64,000 nt of DNA from NCBI GenBank assembly GCA_028641055.1, contig JAPCYS010000884.1, forward strand, positions 1 to 64,000, given 5' to 3'. The first letter of the stretch is position 1; each line of letters opens with the position of its first letter. Made by a program: the position numbers and the translations under genes. Below the pieces are notes generated by a model. That model was not told the DNA's origin and searched no databases. It saw only the letters and a program-made list of their open reading frames with translations. The DNA comes from Alopecurus myosuroides (lineage: Eukaryota > Streptophyta > Magnoliopsida > Poales > Poaceae). Positions 10,076 to 22,185 of the stretch are shown in pieces.

Positions 10076-13000
10076 ATGGACCCCATGGTGGATTCTCCGC
10101 TGCGCGCAACCGGGGACGAGCCCGAAAAAGCTGCCAGCGGCACAGCGAGCGAGGAAATTCCTCTCGCCGCCACCAACCTCACGGGATCCTCCTCCGCGCC
10201 ATCCCCGCCGTTCGCACCCGACACGGCGGAGGAAAAAATCATCCTCGTCGGGGACGAGCTCGCGGCCGCGTCCGCCGCCGCCGGGGCGGAAGAAGAAGGG
10301 GAAACTGCCGGCAATTGGAGCCAGAGCAGTATTCCGCCTTCCCTCCTTCCGACAATGAAAAAGGAGGGACTGCTGCTGAAAGGCAAATGGCGGAGCCCGG
10401 AGGACGAGTCCGAGCCCGCGCCAAAAGACGGGGAGCGTGTTCTCCTTACCTCCCACATCGCAAGAGGTATGGGATTGCCACCTTCCGCCTTTTTCCTAGA
10501 GGTCCTCAACCATTACGGTGTTCAACCTCACAATCTTCCCCCCAACTCCGTTCTCTATCTAGCCGGCTTCCAAGCCCTTTTCGAAGGGTATTTAGGAATA
10601 GCACCTAGATTAGACTTTTGGCAATACTGCTTCGGAGTGAAACGTAACCCTACAGAGGGTGTTCTTCGCATCTGCGGGACCATTTCTTTCACTCTTCGGA
10701 GATTTAGGGAAGACTGGTACCCAAACATAAAAACATCAGAATCCGTCAAGTTTTGGACGGGTTCTTTCTTTTATCACCACGACATCCCGTTTCCCCGAAA
10801 AGAAAACGGGGTTCCTCCATTCATCAATTCCGCCGCCACTCCCCAAGAGAGTTGGGCAGTCGAAGCTGTGCAAACTCTGCCAGACGATCTGTTGAAAATC
10901 AAACGGCGTATTGCCAAACTCACCTCTTCTCAGTCTCCTTTGACCGGAACAGACACAATTTTGTGCTGGCTCGGTCGTCGTATTCAACCTCTTGCCCTCC
11001 GCCCTCGACTTCTTTGTGAATACAAAGGCCAAGAAGACGCAATGAGAGGGACCGAACAAGCCTTCACAAAAAAGGATTTCAAGAAACGAGTCAACCAATT
11101 GGTCGCTACTCGCGACCAATATAAGGAGAGCTTGGAGATGTATCATTAGGAGAACCCTGTCCCTAAGGAATTTTTCGTTTTCCTTGATTTGACATTCTCT
11201 CGGATTTTTATCTTTCCCGGAAATCTCAGACTTAGCCGGATTTTTTGCTCTCTCTGTAGTTCAACGATCTCACGGAAGCAGATCTTGCATCCGACGCCGA
11301 ACTTGACGAATTGCACTCCAGCTTTTATGGCGGTCGCAAACGCAAGAGGCAAGTGATCACAGAGGAGGTGATTAATCTTGATGGAGTTCCCGTCGCCACA
11401 TCCAGGTATTTTTCTGAGGTTTCTGTTCTCTCATTCCATTCTGGTTCTTCAAGGTATTTACTTCTCGAGTATTTCCTTTTCAGCCTTGCACCAGTTCCTT
11501 TGAAGTCAAAGAAACTGAAGAAACATAAGGCTACTGCTGGCAAGGGAATGCCGTCTTCAGCTGCAGCTCCACCCACTCCGACAACTCTTGGTGGGGAAGA
11601 TAAAACCGCAAACCCGGACGAACAACTCCAGCCGTCCAGCTAGCTTATTGCATCCAACTTGGTTGCGAGGGAAAGGGCGGCGCCGGAGATGGGCGGACCT
11701 TCTCGGACATCTGGAGAAGACGAGCCCATCCCTACTTTTGACAAGGACTTCAACGTAAAGGAAGAACCTTTTGACGATCTCGGATACATTCGTCCGGCAG
11801 CTAAGAAGTTCTTCGCTCCTGCTGCCCTGATCCGTCCTTGGCCACAAGGCGGACTAATTGTCCGAAATAACTTCGTGTTTTCACCTCGTCAGGTCATCCA
11901 AGACGGCCTTCACCATGTTGGAATTCTTTTTTCTGAATACGTAAAAGAATTCAACGAGAATTTGTCAAGTTTGCAGCGGATGAGCCAGGTAATATCTCTA
12001 GCCCCCAAGCAATAAGTCAAATGCATTCTTTTAACTTAATGCTTTCAATTGTATCATGCTTGTTTCTAACTTAAGCGTTCTGGTTCGTTTTCGTGTTTCA
12101 GCAAACCGCTGAAAGCATAAACATGGAAGTTTTCAACAAGCTAACTGTCAAGAATAAGGAGGTTAGAAGCCTTCTCTCTATTCTTGAAGTTAAGGAAGCG
12201 GAGCTGGCATCGTCTCAGCAACAGCTGGATAAATCAACAGGTATTTTAGTCCTCTGAGGTTTCACTTTTATGCTTTTTTCTCTAAGTACTTTTCCGAGTT
12301 TTCTTAACTCGGGATTTTTTCCTCGCTTTTCAGCTTCTTTGGCTAAAGCCAAAAAGATTGCTGAAGATGCCGGCAATGCCGAGAACCTCCGCCGGGAGAA
12401 CCTGGACCTTCATAAGAATCTTATGAAGGTTCAGAAGGAACTGGAGGCCAGCCAACTAGCTGTTGGAATTGCTCAGTCCAATGCCTCCCAGCAAGCTGAC
12501 AAGGACAAGGCAACCATCCGAGATTTGGAGAATGCCTTGACCCTGCGCCTGGAGGAAGGATCTGAGATGGATAGGATCCTCGGTAAGTCATCTACTTTTA
12601 CCGGATTTTCCATGTTTTGATTTCTTTATCTGCTTTTTCATTAACCCTTTGATTTTTTATCTGAAAAAACAGGAGATGACCCATCACTTACTCGGATTGA
12701 GAAAATCCGAGCTTTCGGGAAGGTGTTCACCGCGATCAGAGCTGCAGGCATGCAGCTGATCAACAAGTACCTTCCCGCAAGAACTGGGGAATTCTCGGAA
12801 GTTGAGAAACTTCCGGAAGCTATCTTGGAGGTGGCGGAGTCCAAGGATTCCACCTTGCGCTCTGCAGCACGGGGTGGTGCACGCATGGCTTTAGGCCTTA
12901 TGCGTATGCACTATCCCACTGCTAAATCTTGGCGCGTGGCGTCCGGCATCCCTCAAGGATATACGGAGACCCAGCGGACCACCATCTTTGATGAGATCAA

Positions 13001-13112
13001 AGGTCACGCCACCAAGATTGCTTCTATGGTGAATATCTCCATCACCTATCCGGAAGAAGAGATTCCAGAAGCCCCCGAGGAGTCCAGCAGCGAAGATGAC
13101 TCGGATGCTTGA
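10076..13112 (+). pseudogene. Antisense additional gene of a Tat element (Transposase_28 / putative gypsy-type domain), six exons
   Basis: This gene lies opposite to gag-pol. Exon 1 (10076 to about 11146) encodes an acidic, Pro/Ala-rich start, then a conserved domain with GLPPSAFFLEVLNHYGVQ and DFWQYCFGV, recognised as the putative gypsy-type transposon domain (PF04195 type). Exons 11260-11405, 11484-11988, 12102-12240, 12334-12582 and 12673-13112 have GT/AG borders and matching phases at every junction after exon 2 (2, 0, 1, 1). The later exons are Lys/Glu/Gln-rich and coiled-coil-like; the C terminus is acidic (SSSEDDSDA). Defects: a TAG at 11147 with no good donor after exon 1, and an in-frame TAG at 11641. 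Antisense extra genes are known in Tat elements; their function is unknown. The exon 1 end is uncertain. Confidence 0.75.
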
Positions 13113-13737
13113 AGAATTTTCCTTGCCCTGGATAGGAAAGATAGGAAATAGGAGTATTACTGAACCTTTAGAATGTAAACCTTTTTGTAATGCTTCTATC
13201 CAATTGTATGAACAAGTACTCCGCCTTTTGCAGTTAATATTATTAATCCTTTGCAAGTTTTCCGGGTTTTATGTTCGTTTATCTTCTAACTTCTCTGGTT
13301 TATGTGCTTTAACTGTCCTTAATGTTTAAAATGGCTCAGTAGTATTTTAATCTTCATGCCAAGTGACTGGGTAAAACCGATCAGTTCATACTCGGAAAAC
13401 ATGGATCATACTAAAGGTATTTTTACTTACTAGCTCCAGTGACCCAGCACATAAACAATCAGATAATACTTAGAGAATAGTAAGGAACTTTTTTGGATCA
13501 AACTCGGGCACGCAGGCACAATCCGAGTTTCCTTTAGCCTTTGGTAGGCTGAAAATCATTCAGTTTTTAAACGCCGAGCACGCAGGCACAATTCGAGTTA
13601 ACATTGAGTATTTTGTAAGATCATTGGGAAATAGATAAGACGGAATCATGCTTTGTACTATAATAAACTTGTAAAAACATGGATATAAGAATTCCGACAA
13701 CTTTCATGATCTCAAAGATGTTTACATAGAAATTGAA
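13113..13737. other. Convergent 3' ends of the antisense gene and pol in Tat-1
   Basis: This AT-rich, non-coding stretch must hold the 3' untranslated region of the plus-strand gene and the end of minus-strand pol. A direct repeat, GCACGCAGGCACAAT, occurs near 13509 and 13577. No other feature is seen. Confidence 0.5.
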
Positions 13738-16700
13738 CTAAGTATAGAAGGGACGTAACTGCTGGATACTCCAGGGCCTTTTTGTCTCTCCTAGTTCATC
13801 ATCTATCTCTCTTTTGCGATTCGGCTTCTCGGAATCATCTTCCGTATCTCGAATGTCTACAAGATAATATGATCCATTCTTCATGGCTTTACTGATGACG
13901 AATGGTCCTTCCCATACTGGTGCCAGTTTGTACTTTCTTTGCTGCACCAATCTTAGCACTAGGTCACCTTCTTTAAAAGAACGATGCCTGATTTTCCGAC
14001 TATGATAACGTCGTAAACCTTGCTGATAGATGGCGGATCTTTGAAGCACAAGTTCTGGTTCCTCTTCTAAGAGATCGACGGCATACTGCCGTGCGCTTTC
14101 GGCATATGATTCATCGAAATCCTGCACTCTCGGGCTGTCATGGATCATGGCCGTTGGGAGAATTTCTTCCGCACCATAAATTAGGAAAAACAGGGTTTGC
14201 CCTGTTGACCTATTTGGCGTCGTTCGAATGCTCCAAAGCACAGAGGGTAACTCTTCTACCCATGCCCCAGTTGCTCTATGAAGAGGAGATTCGAGTCTTG
14301 GGCGCATTCCTTGCACAATTGAACTATTCATTCGTTCAACCTGTCCATTGGATTGCGGGTGTGCCACAGATGCGAGATCTAGGTGAATTCCCATTTGTCG
14401 GCAATATTTTGCCAACTCTCCAATAGAGAAATTTGTCCCGTTATCAGTTATTATGCTATGTGGAACGCCATATCTCATGACTATGTCAATAAAGAAATTT
14501 CTGGCAGTTACACCGTCAAGTTTTTTGATGGGTTTGGCCTCCACCCACTTTGTATATTTATCCACTGCAACGAGTAGATGTGTAAGTCCGCCTCTTGCAG
14601 TTTTGAATGGTCCCGTCATATCTAGCCCCCAGACCGCAAATGGCCATGTAATGGGGATAGTTTTGAGTGGTTGGGCTGGCATATTTGTCTGCTTGGCGTA
14701 ATATTGACAACATGCACATGTATTTACTATGCGCTCAGCGTCTTTCTTGGCTGTTAGCCAGAAAAACCTGCACGGAATGCTTTTTTGACTATGCTTTTTG
14801 ATTGAGCATGATGTCCGCAATCTCCAGCATGGATTTCTTGCAGGATTTCTCGTCCTTCTTCTGGTGAAATACATCGCAGAAAATTTCCGGTAGTACTGCG
14901 TTTATACAGGCAATTGTTAATTACCGTGTATCCTTTGCATCGACGCTGAATCTGTCTTTGCAAGACTTCTTTTGCTCCATCCGGGTACTTCTGATCAACT
15001 AAGAAGTTTAAATATGGAATTGTCCAATCCGGGTTAACGAGCATGACCTCAATTGACTCGAAAGCCAAGGGATAATTAACATCTCCACCTTTTATCGATG
15101 GTTCATACAAGTGTTGGACGAACACACCAGGTGGTAGGATTTTTACCATTTCTGACCCCATGCGGGCTAATGCATCCGCGTTCCAGTTTTCCTCCCTTTT
15201 TACATGAAGTACTTCAAATCCAAAGAAACATTTTGCAAACTCGTCCACCGTTCTCCGATATTCGGCCATGATGGGACTTTTGGCATCCCAAGTTTGGTTG
15301 AGCTGATGTTGTACCAAATCTGAGTCGCCATAGCACAAAATGTGTTTGACACCTATTTCCTTTGCAATATGCAAGCCGTGAAGCAGAGCTTCGTATTCTG
15401 CCACGTTGTTACTGGCATTGAAATGTATTTGTAATACATACTCCATTGTATCTCCTTTAAGGGATTTTAGGACTACACCAGCTCCAGCACCCTCCTTCAT
15501 CTTGGATCCGTCAAAGTGCATGATCCAGTACTCGGAATCCGGCATTGGTGTTTTTTACATTGCTTCCGTCCAGTCGGCGACAAAATCTGCCAGAACCTGG
15601 GATTTTATTACCGTCCTGGGTTGGTACTTAATGTCGAATGCTGCTAGCTCGATGCCCCATTTGGCTACTCGGCCAGTCGCCTCCGCATTGTTTATTATAT
15701 CCCCTAGCGGTGCTTTACATACCACTGTTATGGAATGTCCTTGGAAGTAATGACGAACTTTCCGAGATGCGAAAAATACGCCATATGCCTATTTTTGATA
15801 GTGTGGGTACCTTTGTTTGGACTCGGAGAAAACTTCGATTACGTAGTATACTGGATGCTGATCTGGTATGCTTTGTTCGTCTTTCTTCCTTTCCACCACT
15901 ATTACCGCACTAATAACCCGGTTTGTAGCCGTAAGGTACAGTAACATAGGTTCTTCGTCTTTTGGGGATGCCAAAACCGGAGCTTTCATCAAAGTTTCTT
16001 TCAACTGGGTTAATGCTGCATCTGCTTCTTCTGTCCACTCAAATTTGTCGGATTTCTTCAACAATTTGTATATTGGCAGAGCTTTGTCCCCTAGCCGGCT
16101 GATAAACCTGCTAACGGCTGTTGCAGAACCCGTCAATCTTTGTACATCTTTTACGCACGTAGGCTTGGAGATGTTTAAGATTTCTTTGATCTTTTATGGG
16201 TTTATTTCTATTCCTCTATGAGAAACGATGAAACCCAGAAGTTTTCCTGAGGGAACCCCGAATACGCACTTTAATGGATTTAACTTCATTTTATAAGTGC
16301 GCAAATTTTCGAAGGTTTCTCGCAAATCCTCAAGGAGTGTATCTTTCTCCTTGGACACGACAGCAATCTCGTCCACATAAACGTGGACGTTTTTGCCGAT
16401 CTGACTATGCAGACATCGTTGCGCTGGCGTTCTTCGGGCCAAAAGGCATGGTTATGTAATAGTACGTCCCATATGGGGTTATGAAGGAAGTTTTGATTTG
16501 ATCTTCTACCTTCATGCGTATTTGATGATACCCGGAATATGCATCCAAAAAGCATAAGAGCTCAGAGCCAGCAGTGGCCTCTATTATTTGATCGATTCGC
16601 GGTAACGCAAACCTATCTTTTGGACACAACTTGTTCAAACTAGTATAATCTATACACATCCTAAGGGCAATACTCTCTTTCTTCGGGACTAATACTGGGT

Positions 16701-16944
16701 TTGCTGACCATTCAGTATGTATAACTTCTCGGATAAAATCTGCTGCAAAAAGCCGGATAATTTCCTTGCCGATGGCCTTCCGTCTTCTTCCATCAAATCG
16801 ACGGAGACCTTGTTTGACGGGTTTAGATCCTGTAATCACCTTAAGTTGATGCTCAGCAAGTTCCCTGGGTACGCCTGGCATGTCTGCGGGACACCATGCG
16901 AAAATGTCCCAGTTCTCACGGAGGAACTTGATGAGCTCGCCTTC
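13738..16944 (-). pseudogene. Tat-1 pol: reverse transcriptase, RNase H, second RNase H, integrase (broken)
   Basis: Pol follows gag-pro in the same frame after a TAG at 16945-16947. RT is read from about 16881 (TEWSANPVLVPKK, DAYSGYHQIRM). The catalytic YVDD is YVDE here, and a frameshift lies near 16430. RT-linked RNase H is at about 15789-16136. A second, archaeal-type RNase H spans 14754-15545 with HFDGS, AEYEAL, YGDSDL and NADALA carrying the acidic catalytic residues. Integrase spans 13738-14874 with a zinc-binding part (CACCQYY), D-D-E core (GLDMTG, ITDNGTNF, QVERMN) and a C-terminal tail without a chromodomain. A frameshift near 14770 separates RNase H from integrase. Several stops lie at 15546-15788. 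The dual RNase H is a recognised Tat-lineage trait. This copy cannot reverse-transcribe on its own. Confidence 0.85.
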
Positions 16945-19900
16945 CTATTTGTCGGTCATCCCAGTTCCTACTACGACAAACTTTGTCGGATCTTTAGGAT
17001 CTAGGATTACCTGTCTTGTGTTCTCGGAAGCTTTAAAGCTGTTTGCAGGCTTCCGGCTTTCCTTTCCTGCCGGCATTTCTGTCGGCGATACCTCTTTTGC
17101 CAGCTCTTTCAATTCTTTCTTCGCTATCACTTTTTCAGCGCAAAGGGCGTTTTCTTTTTCCAGCTCATTTGCCAGCTTGAAGTCTCCTGTTATGGTAATT
17201 ACTCCTCCTTTGGGCCCTGACATCTTCAGCTTGATATAAATATAACATGATCTTGCCATGAATTTGGCGAAAGCTGGACGTCCGAGTATAGCGTGATACA
17301 CGCTTTCGAATGGCACAACCTCGAAGGATACTTTTTCCTGACGGAAGTGATCTTTGTCTCCGAAGGTTATATCTAGGGAAATTTCTCCTAGGGATCGTGC
17401 TTGTCTGCCAGGGATGATGCCGTGAAAACGTATGTTGCTATGATTGAGTTGGGTCTCCGAGATTCGCAGATGCTTCAGTGTATCCAGGTACATTATGTTA
17501 ATGCTGGATCCTCCATCCATCAGCACTCTTTTTAGCCTAATGTTTTGAACAATAGGACTTACAATTCGAGCTTGCGTGCCGGGTTCAGGGATATTCCCGG
17601 GATGATCAGACTGATCCGAGGTAATTGGTGTATTTGAATACTTTAAGAATTTCGGGGTTGTAGGGACAACCGCGTTTATTTCTCGAAGCGTTCTCTTTGC
17701 CACCTTTGCTGAGGGAGTTGCCAGGAAAGTTAGGTTGCATTCTCCATCAACCCTCGGAAACTTAGGCTCGCCTTTTCGCTGCTGTTCCTGGATTTTTTCG
17801 TCAGTGTCCGTTTCACTGTCTTCTTTTTCAGCTTCTGGCTTTTGCTTGGAGAATTTCCTCTTGGAGTTCTTCCCTTTGTTTCCAGATCCTGCACTGCCTT
17901 TCATATGCTTGTTCAAGAGGCATTGTGCGTTAGTATGGATGGGTTTCCCAAATTGCGAGTGGTGGACACAGTTTTCCGACTTTATTTTTTCCCACTCTTC
18001 TTTGGTGTAGTTTATCGGCTCTGTGCTTCGTCCTTTCCACTTGTTCCCATTTTTTCTTCCAAAGGCTATGTTAACTTCTTTGGGCTTATGTGTTGCATCT
18101 GAAGTTCCTTTTTTCTCAGGGAGAGGGGTCTTTTTGGCCTGTATCAGTGTGTCGATATTGCCGCCTCTCGCTCTGATGTCGTCTTCGGCCGTTGCATGCT
18201 CATTGGCGGTTGTAAGCATAGATCCAAGATCTTTGTGCTTTTTGGAACCGATCATGAACGGCACGAGTCCGGGTTTTAGGCCATTGACGAAAGCATGCAT
18301 TGCGTGAACGTCAGTTACTCCAGAGCAACTATTCTTCATTGCAGTCCATCTTGAGATGAAATCCACGTATGGTTCATCCTCAAATTGGGTGCAGCGGTTT
18401 AACTGGTTCATGCTGTTTGGGCGCTTGTAAGTTCCCCTGAAATGCTGAGTAAATACTCTTGCCATATCATCCCAGCTATCAACAGTCCGTGATGGTAATC
18501 CATTGATCCAATCTCTGGCTCCATCCAGTAACATTAGGGGGGATTTTACTGCCTCCAGGTCTGTCTCATTGTTGATCTGAACGGCTGTATAGTAGTCTGA
18601 GAGCCAGGTATCCGGGTTTGTGCTACCGGTATACTTTTGGTATGTTGGACCAACTTTGGCAAAGACAGAATGCAAATTTATTCTTCGGATCCTATCAGTG
18701 AAACACTTGGGTCCAAAGTATAAATCGTCTCTTTCCGCTCTGTCTATGTGTGCGGAGTATCTGCCGGCTGAATGGACAGAAGGGGATCTACTCCTTTCTT
18801 TTCCATTGTGGCGCGGACGCGCTTTTCCGGGATTGTCTCTGTTTACTCCGTGATCGTGCCCTTTGGTATAAGGTGGAGTTCTACTCCTGTATCTTTCCTT
18901 ATTCCTGGGGGGCGTCCGGGATCTCTCCCGCCTGTGAGGCACATCCTGTCTTCCAGCATTTTCGGCCGGGCGTCTCGGAGGCGGCATTGATTTTCCGTCC
19001 TTCCGGTTTTCCTCTTCCCGATCACGGGGGTTAATTCCATCTTTCGGGAGATGGGATCCGGTTCTGGACGCTTCATCCCTATTGTCGGGTTTTTTCTTGT
19101 CCTTTCTCGGATCTGATTTCTTCTCTTTTGAATTGTTTGAATCTCCGGGTTCTTCAGGTCCAGGTGCTCCAGCGGCGCATGTAGCTGTCTTGCATAGGGC
19201 AGAATCTTCATGTAATTTCCCTGATCCCTCTTGTGCTCGCTGTTGTTGTTGCAACGCTTTTCCTAGGAAAGCGTACACTCCTTGAAGTTTTTCACCGTTG
19301 GAGTACATATCATCGTTGAGGATGGCGAACGCCGCTTCCGCGTTTTTTGTTGCGGTTTTATATATTGGCTCGCCTCTGGCATCTTTGTCGTTTACCTGCT
19401 TTTGCCAAGATGGGTTGTTGAACCTTTCTTTTGGCAGCAGTACTTCCGGTTTTGCGATTCCGGGTAACCGCGTAGGTTTAATGCCAGATCTATTGTTTCT
19501 CTCGTATTCCTCGATTTCTTACCGCATGAGCTTGATGTCAGCCTGGGTTTTTTGGAGGTGTTCTCGAGTTCGAAATAGATGTTGCTGTTGCCTTTGGAGA
19601 GCCTGTCTCCGGGCTTCCAGCACTTTAGGGGGCTCATGCGGTCCCACTGGTGTTTGGAGTAATTCATGTTCGTCCTGTTCTGTCATTGGCGGAACAAGAA
19701 TTTCCTTCGTTTTCTTCTCCGCAGGTTTTACTCCGCTTGCGTCTCCTACTTCCGGGCTTTCATTGGCTGGATCAGCCGATTTCTTCTTCCGGAGCTTATA
19801 CTGGAGCTTTTTAGCAGCTTTGTGTTTCTTCTTGGAAGAGGGAGGTTTCCTGCAGGGCTCTTCCTCTGTCATTTCCTTGACGTCTGGGAATTTTGGAGAG

Positions 19901-20547
19901 GTTTCTCCTTCTTCTCTCTCTTCCTCTGGCGGAGGCGTTCTAGGGCTTTCCTGACTGTCGGCATCCGTGTTTTCAGCCGATTTTGCCATCAGTACTTCGT
20001 GGAATCCCTCTTGGAAGGATTTGACCTTTCTTTCGAAAGCGTCTTCGTCTTCGATATCGAAGTGATCCAATCCGGGTTCCGACTCTAATCTCGCCTCAAT
20101 GGCGGCTAGTACAGAGTCAGCTTTCGAGTGCATCGTGATGTCGACGGATGCCGGATCTTCCACCTCTGTTGTGGGAGTGTTGTTTTCTGCCTTTTGCACG
20201 GGATTACTTTCATCCGTGTTTTCGGCGATCTGGGACTGCACCATGCCGGTAAAGTGCGATCTAGCAGTATATCGACGATCTGAGCAAAATCCGGTATCAT
20301 AGTCGTCTTCGACTGGGTATAGGGCGGGTGGGATAAATTTTCTCCCACCACGGAATCCCATTGCTTCTGCAATTAATCCGATAAAGATGTTTGCAGATCC
20401 AATCGATAAAACGTGGGCACTTACCAGGTGATTCCGCGCCGGCATGTACGATCCGTTGTCGATGAAGTGCCCGACGTCGTTGTCGAATTCCAGGCTTCCG
20501 ACAGTTATAGTCCTGCCGATTCCGCCGAGTATCCCCGATCTAATTAT
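16945..20547 (-). pseudogene. Tat-1 gag-protease polyprotein
   Basis: One frame runs from codon 20547 to a TAG at 16945, about 1,200 codons, interrupted by a single TAA at 19519-19521. The expected start codon is ATA here; the sister copy has ATG at 33993. The N-terminal third is a Glu/Lys/Ser-rich tether. The capsid-like retrotransposon gag domain lies around 18100-18700 (NPDTWLSDYYTAVQ, WDDMARVFTQHFRGTY, FISRWTAMKNSC). A Cys/His-rich segment (CVHHSQFGKPIHTNAQC) follows near 17950. The aspartic protease near the C terminus has the LMDGGSSINIMY active-site loop and a HAILGRPAF flap-side motif. Gag packages the RNA and protease matures the proteins. Loss of the start and the internal stop make this copy defective. 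Confidence 0.8.
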
Positions 20548-20565
20548 AACGCCTGACGTCGCTGA

Positions 20566-20583
20566 CCCCACGGTGGGCGCCAA
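20566..20583 (-). promoter_or_regulatory. Tat-1 primer binding site
   Basis: Read on minus just inside the 5' LTR: TTGGCGCCCACCGTGGGG. The same site is in the second Tat copy at 33957-33974. It would pair with the 3' end of a tRNA to prime minus-strand DNA synthesis; the tRNA species is not assigned. Confidence 0.85.
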
Positions 20584-20584
20584 C

Positions 20585-21125
20585 TGTCGAGACATCGTAG
20601 TAGATTTCATGGATGGGGGTGCCATGAGACTACCGATAGAGACGTGGGGGGACGTGATTGTACGATGATCGAGGACACAGGGTTTTACCCAGGTTCGGTA
20701 CGACGCAGTAATGCAGCGTTCCTACTCCTGCAATCTCACTATTCAGGACTAAGCCTGGGAATACAGAGTATAATGTGAGGTTCTATTAGCTGCTCGTCAA
20801 GGATCAACCTCTCGGCGAGTTAGCCTTTAGCTTCTTGTCTATCTATCTTATCTCCCGTCCGGCTTTATATAATAGCCGGATTAGGGCATACAGAGAATGA
20901 AACCTAGAAGACTATGGTAACTATTAACTTGGAAAGTAAGGAATCCGCCTTCTACTCCAAGCCAGATTACGTGGGCCGTGATCCGGGTTCTTCTAGAATC
21001 CGGCTTCTGCGCGTCAGCTTACTGGGCCGCCCAATGGACCATAGCCCATTACCATTTAGGCCACCCTGGTAATCCGGAACTTTAGACCACCATCTGATAT
21101 ACCCATAGTTGGTATATATCGGACA
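20585..21125 (-). repeat. Tat-1 5' LTR
   Basis: It matches the LTR at 8936-9476 over 541 bp. It drives minus-strand transcription; the TATATAA box is mirrored at about 20860-20880. It is followed by target duplication ATTGA at 21126-21130. Confidence 0.93.
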
Positions 21126-21130
21126 ATTGA

Positions 21131-21538
21131 GCTTACTCTGAAAATAGCCATATTTTGTGTTAGTAGCTTGTCGAAGATATCCGAAAAGAGGCATCTATCG
21201 GCATCCAGAAGCCGGACCAAGTGAGCAGGCCCAAAGCCTAAAGGCCCAAGAAGGACGAAGCGCAGGGAAGTATCCGGAATGACGGCCTAAAGCCCATCTG
21301 GCTGCAAAATATCTGATGACCGTAGATTATAGGGTTAGTCCAATGTACGGTTGATGTTCCTGTATGGCCAGATCCGGCTATCTATATAAAGCCGGACGGA
21401 ATAAACCCTAATGCAGATATAGCCTCATACTCAATCTGCCTAGATACTTGTAACCTGTGCACGGCGATCACCGTCATAGTTGTTTGAAGGAAGTGGGGAG
21501 CCTCTCCGGCTAAACTGAATCTAGGTAAAACACCGTGT
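21131..21538 (+). repeat. LTR remnant of another Tat-like element
   Basis: The segment contains CTATATAAAGCCGGACGG near 21389-21405, like the TATA region of the Tat LTRs (33663-33680), followed by AAACCCTAAT and ending in TCTAGGTAAAACACCGTGT, similar to LTR R/U5 sequence. No gene is present. It is probably the older element into which Tat-1 inserted; no partner LTR was found. Confidence 0.5.
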
Positions 21539-21798
21539 TGTTATGTCCGTACATAGTCCGACATTAGGGCCTGGACTGCATGGGCCCTGCAAAGTGGATA
21601 TGGTCTAATGCTTGGGCTGACAGTACAAAAGGAGCGAGGGCACCGGACGATGGTATGAAAGAAATGAACTGAGATCTGAAACTCTCCTCTCTGTCCCGTT
21701 TGTATCCTCCCAGTCTCATCTTCCTACCATAAGTCACCATTGTATCCTCCTTGTACCGGCCTCACGCCCCGATCCTCACCACCGGCCAAGGGGTGTGA
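21539..21798 (+). repeat. Left LTR of the chimeric retroelement
   Basis: It shares about 200 bp with 24657-24875, starting TGTTATGTCCG and including GACAGTACAAAAGGAGCGA. The last 55 bases, ending TGTGACA before the primer site, have no counterpart at the right, where the copy is cut off. Confidence 0.7.
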
Positions 21799-21895
21799 CA
21801 ATTTGGTATTCAGAGCCAACGATTCCTCCAAAAAATTCTACAAAAGAAAAATTCCCCAATTTTTTTATCCGATTCGGTTTGGAGGTTCGGCGGCG

Positions 21896-22111
21896 ATGGA
21901 ACCGGCGGGAACCACGATGGAGTCGAGACTAGATGCAGTCATGGAGAGCCTCAATAAGTCGCTTGCATTCTTGGCTTCTGCGCAGTGCTTGGGGATGAAG
22001 GAGAGGGAAGGGCGGGTTTTCAACTCGGCCATGCCGACGTCCATGGAGGATCGAGTACGGGAGAAGCCGGAGATCGAGCCTTCGTCTCCCTCTCTCATCT
22101 CCACGCATTAG
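21896..22111 (+). pseudogene. Gag N-terminal fragment of the chimeric retroelement
   Basis: A short frame of 71 codons starts at the ATG at 21896 and encodes a helix-prone start (MESRLDAVMESLNKSLAFLA, residues 8-27). It resembles gag starts of elements with a Met primer site and stops at the TAG at 22109-22111. No capsid domain follows. Confidence 0.45.
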
Positions 22112-22185
22112 GCCATGGCTCGTCTCCCTGGGACAACAAACTGACCTTCATACCCGCTCGAGGAGAAGCAACACATAAGTGCACA

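Larger units (their letters stand above)
8936..21125 (-). mobile_element. Tat-lineage Ty3/gypsy LTR retrotransposon, structurally complete (Tat-1)
   Basis: Two 541-bp LTRs (8936-9476 and 20585-21125) begin TGTCGAGACATCG and end in CCGACA/CGGACA. They flank an internal region read on the minus strand. The 5-bp target duplication ATTGA is exact at 8931-8935 and 21126-21130. The order gag, protease, RT, RNase H, second RNase H, integrase, plus an opposite-strand gene near the 3' LTR, marks the Tat lineage. By eye the LTRs differ at roughly sixteen positions, about 3 percent, so the insertion is not very recent. Coding frames are broken, so it is probably inactive on its own. Confidence 0.93.
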
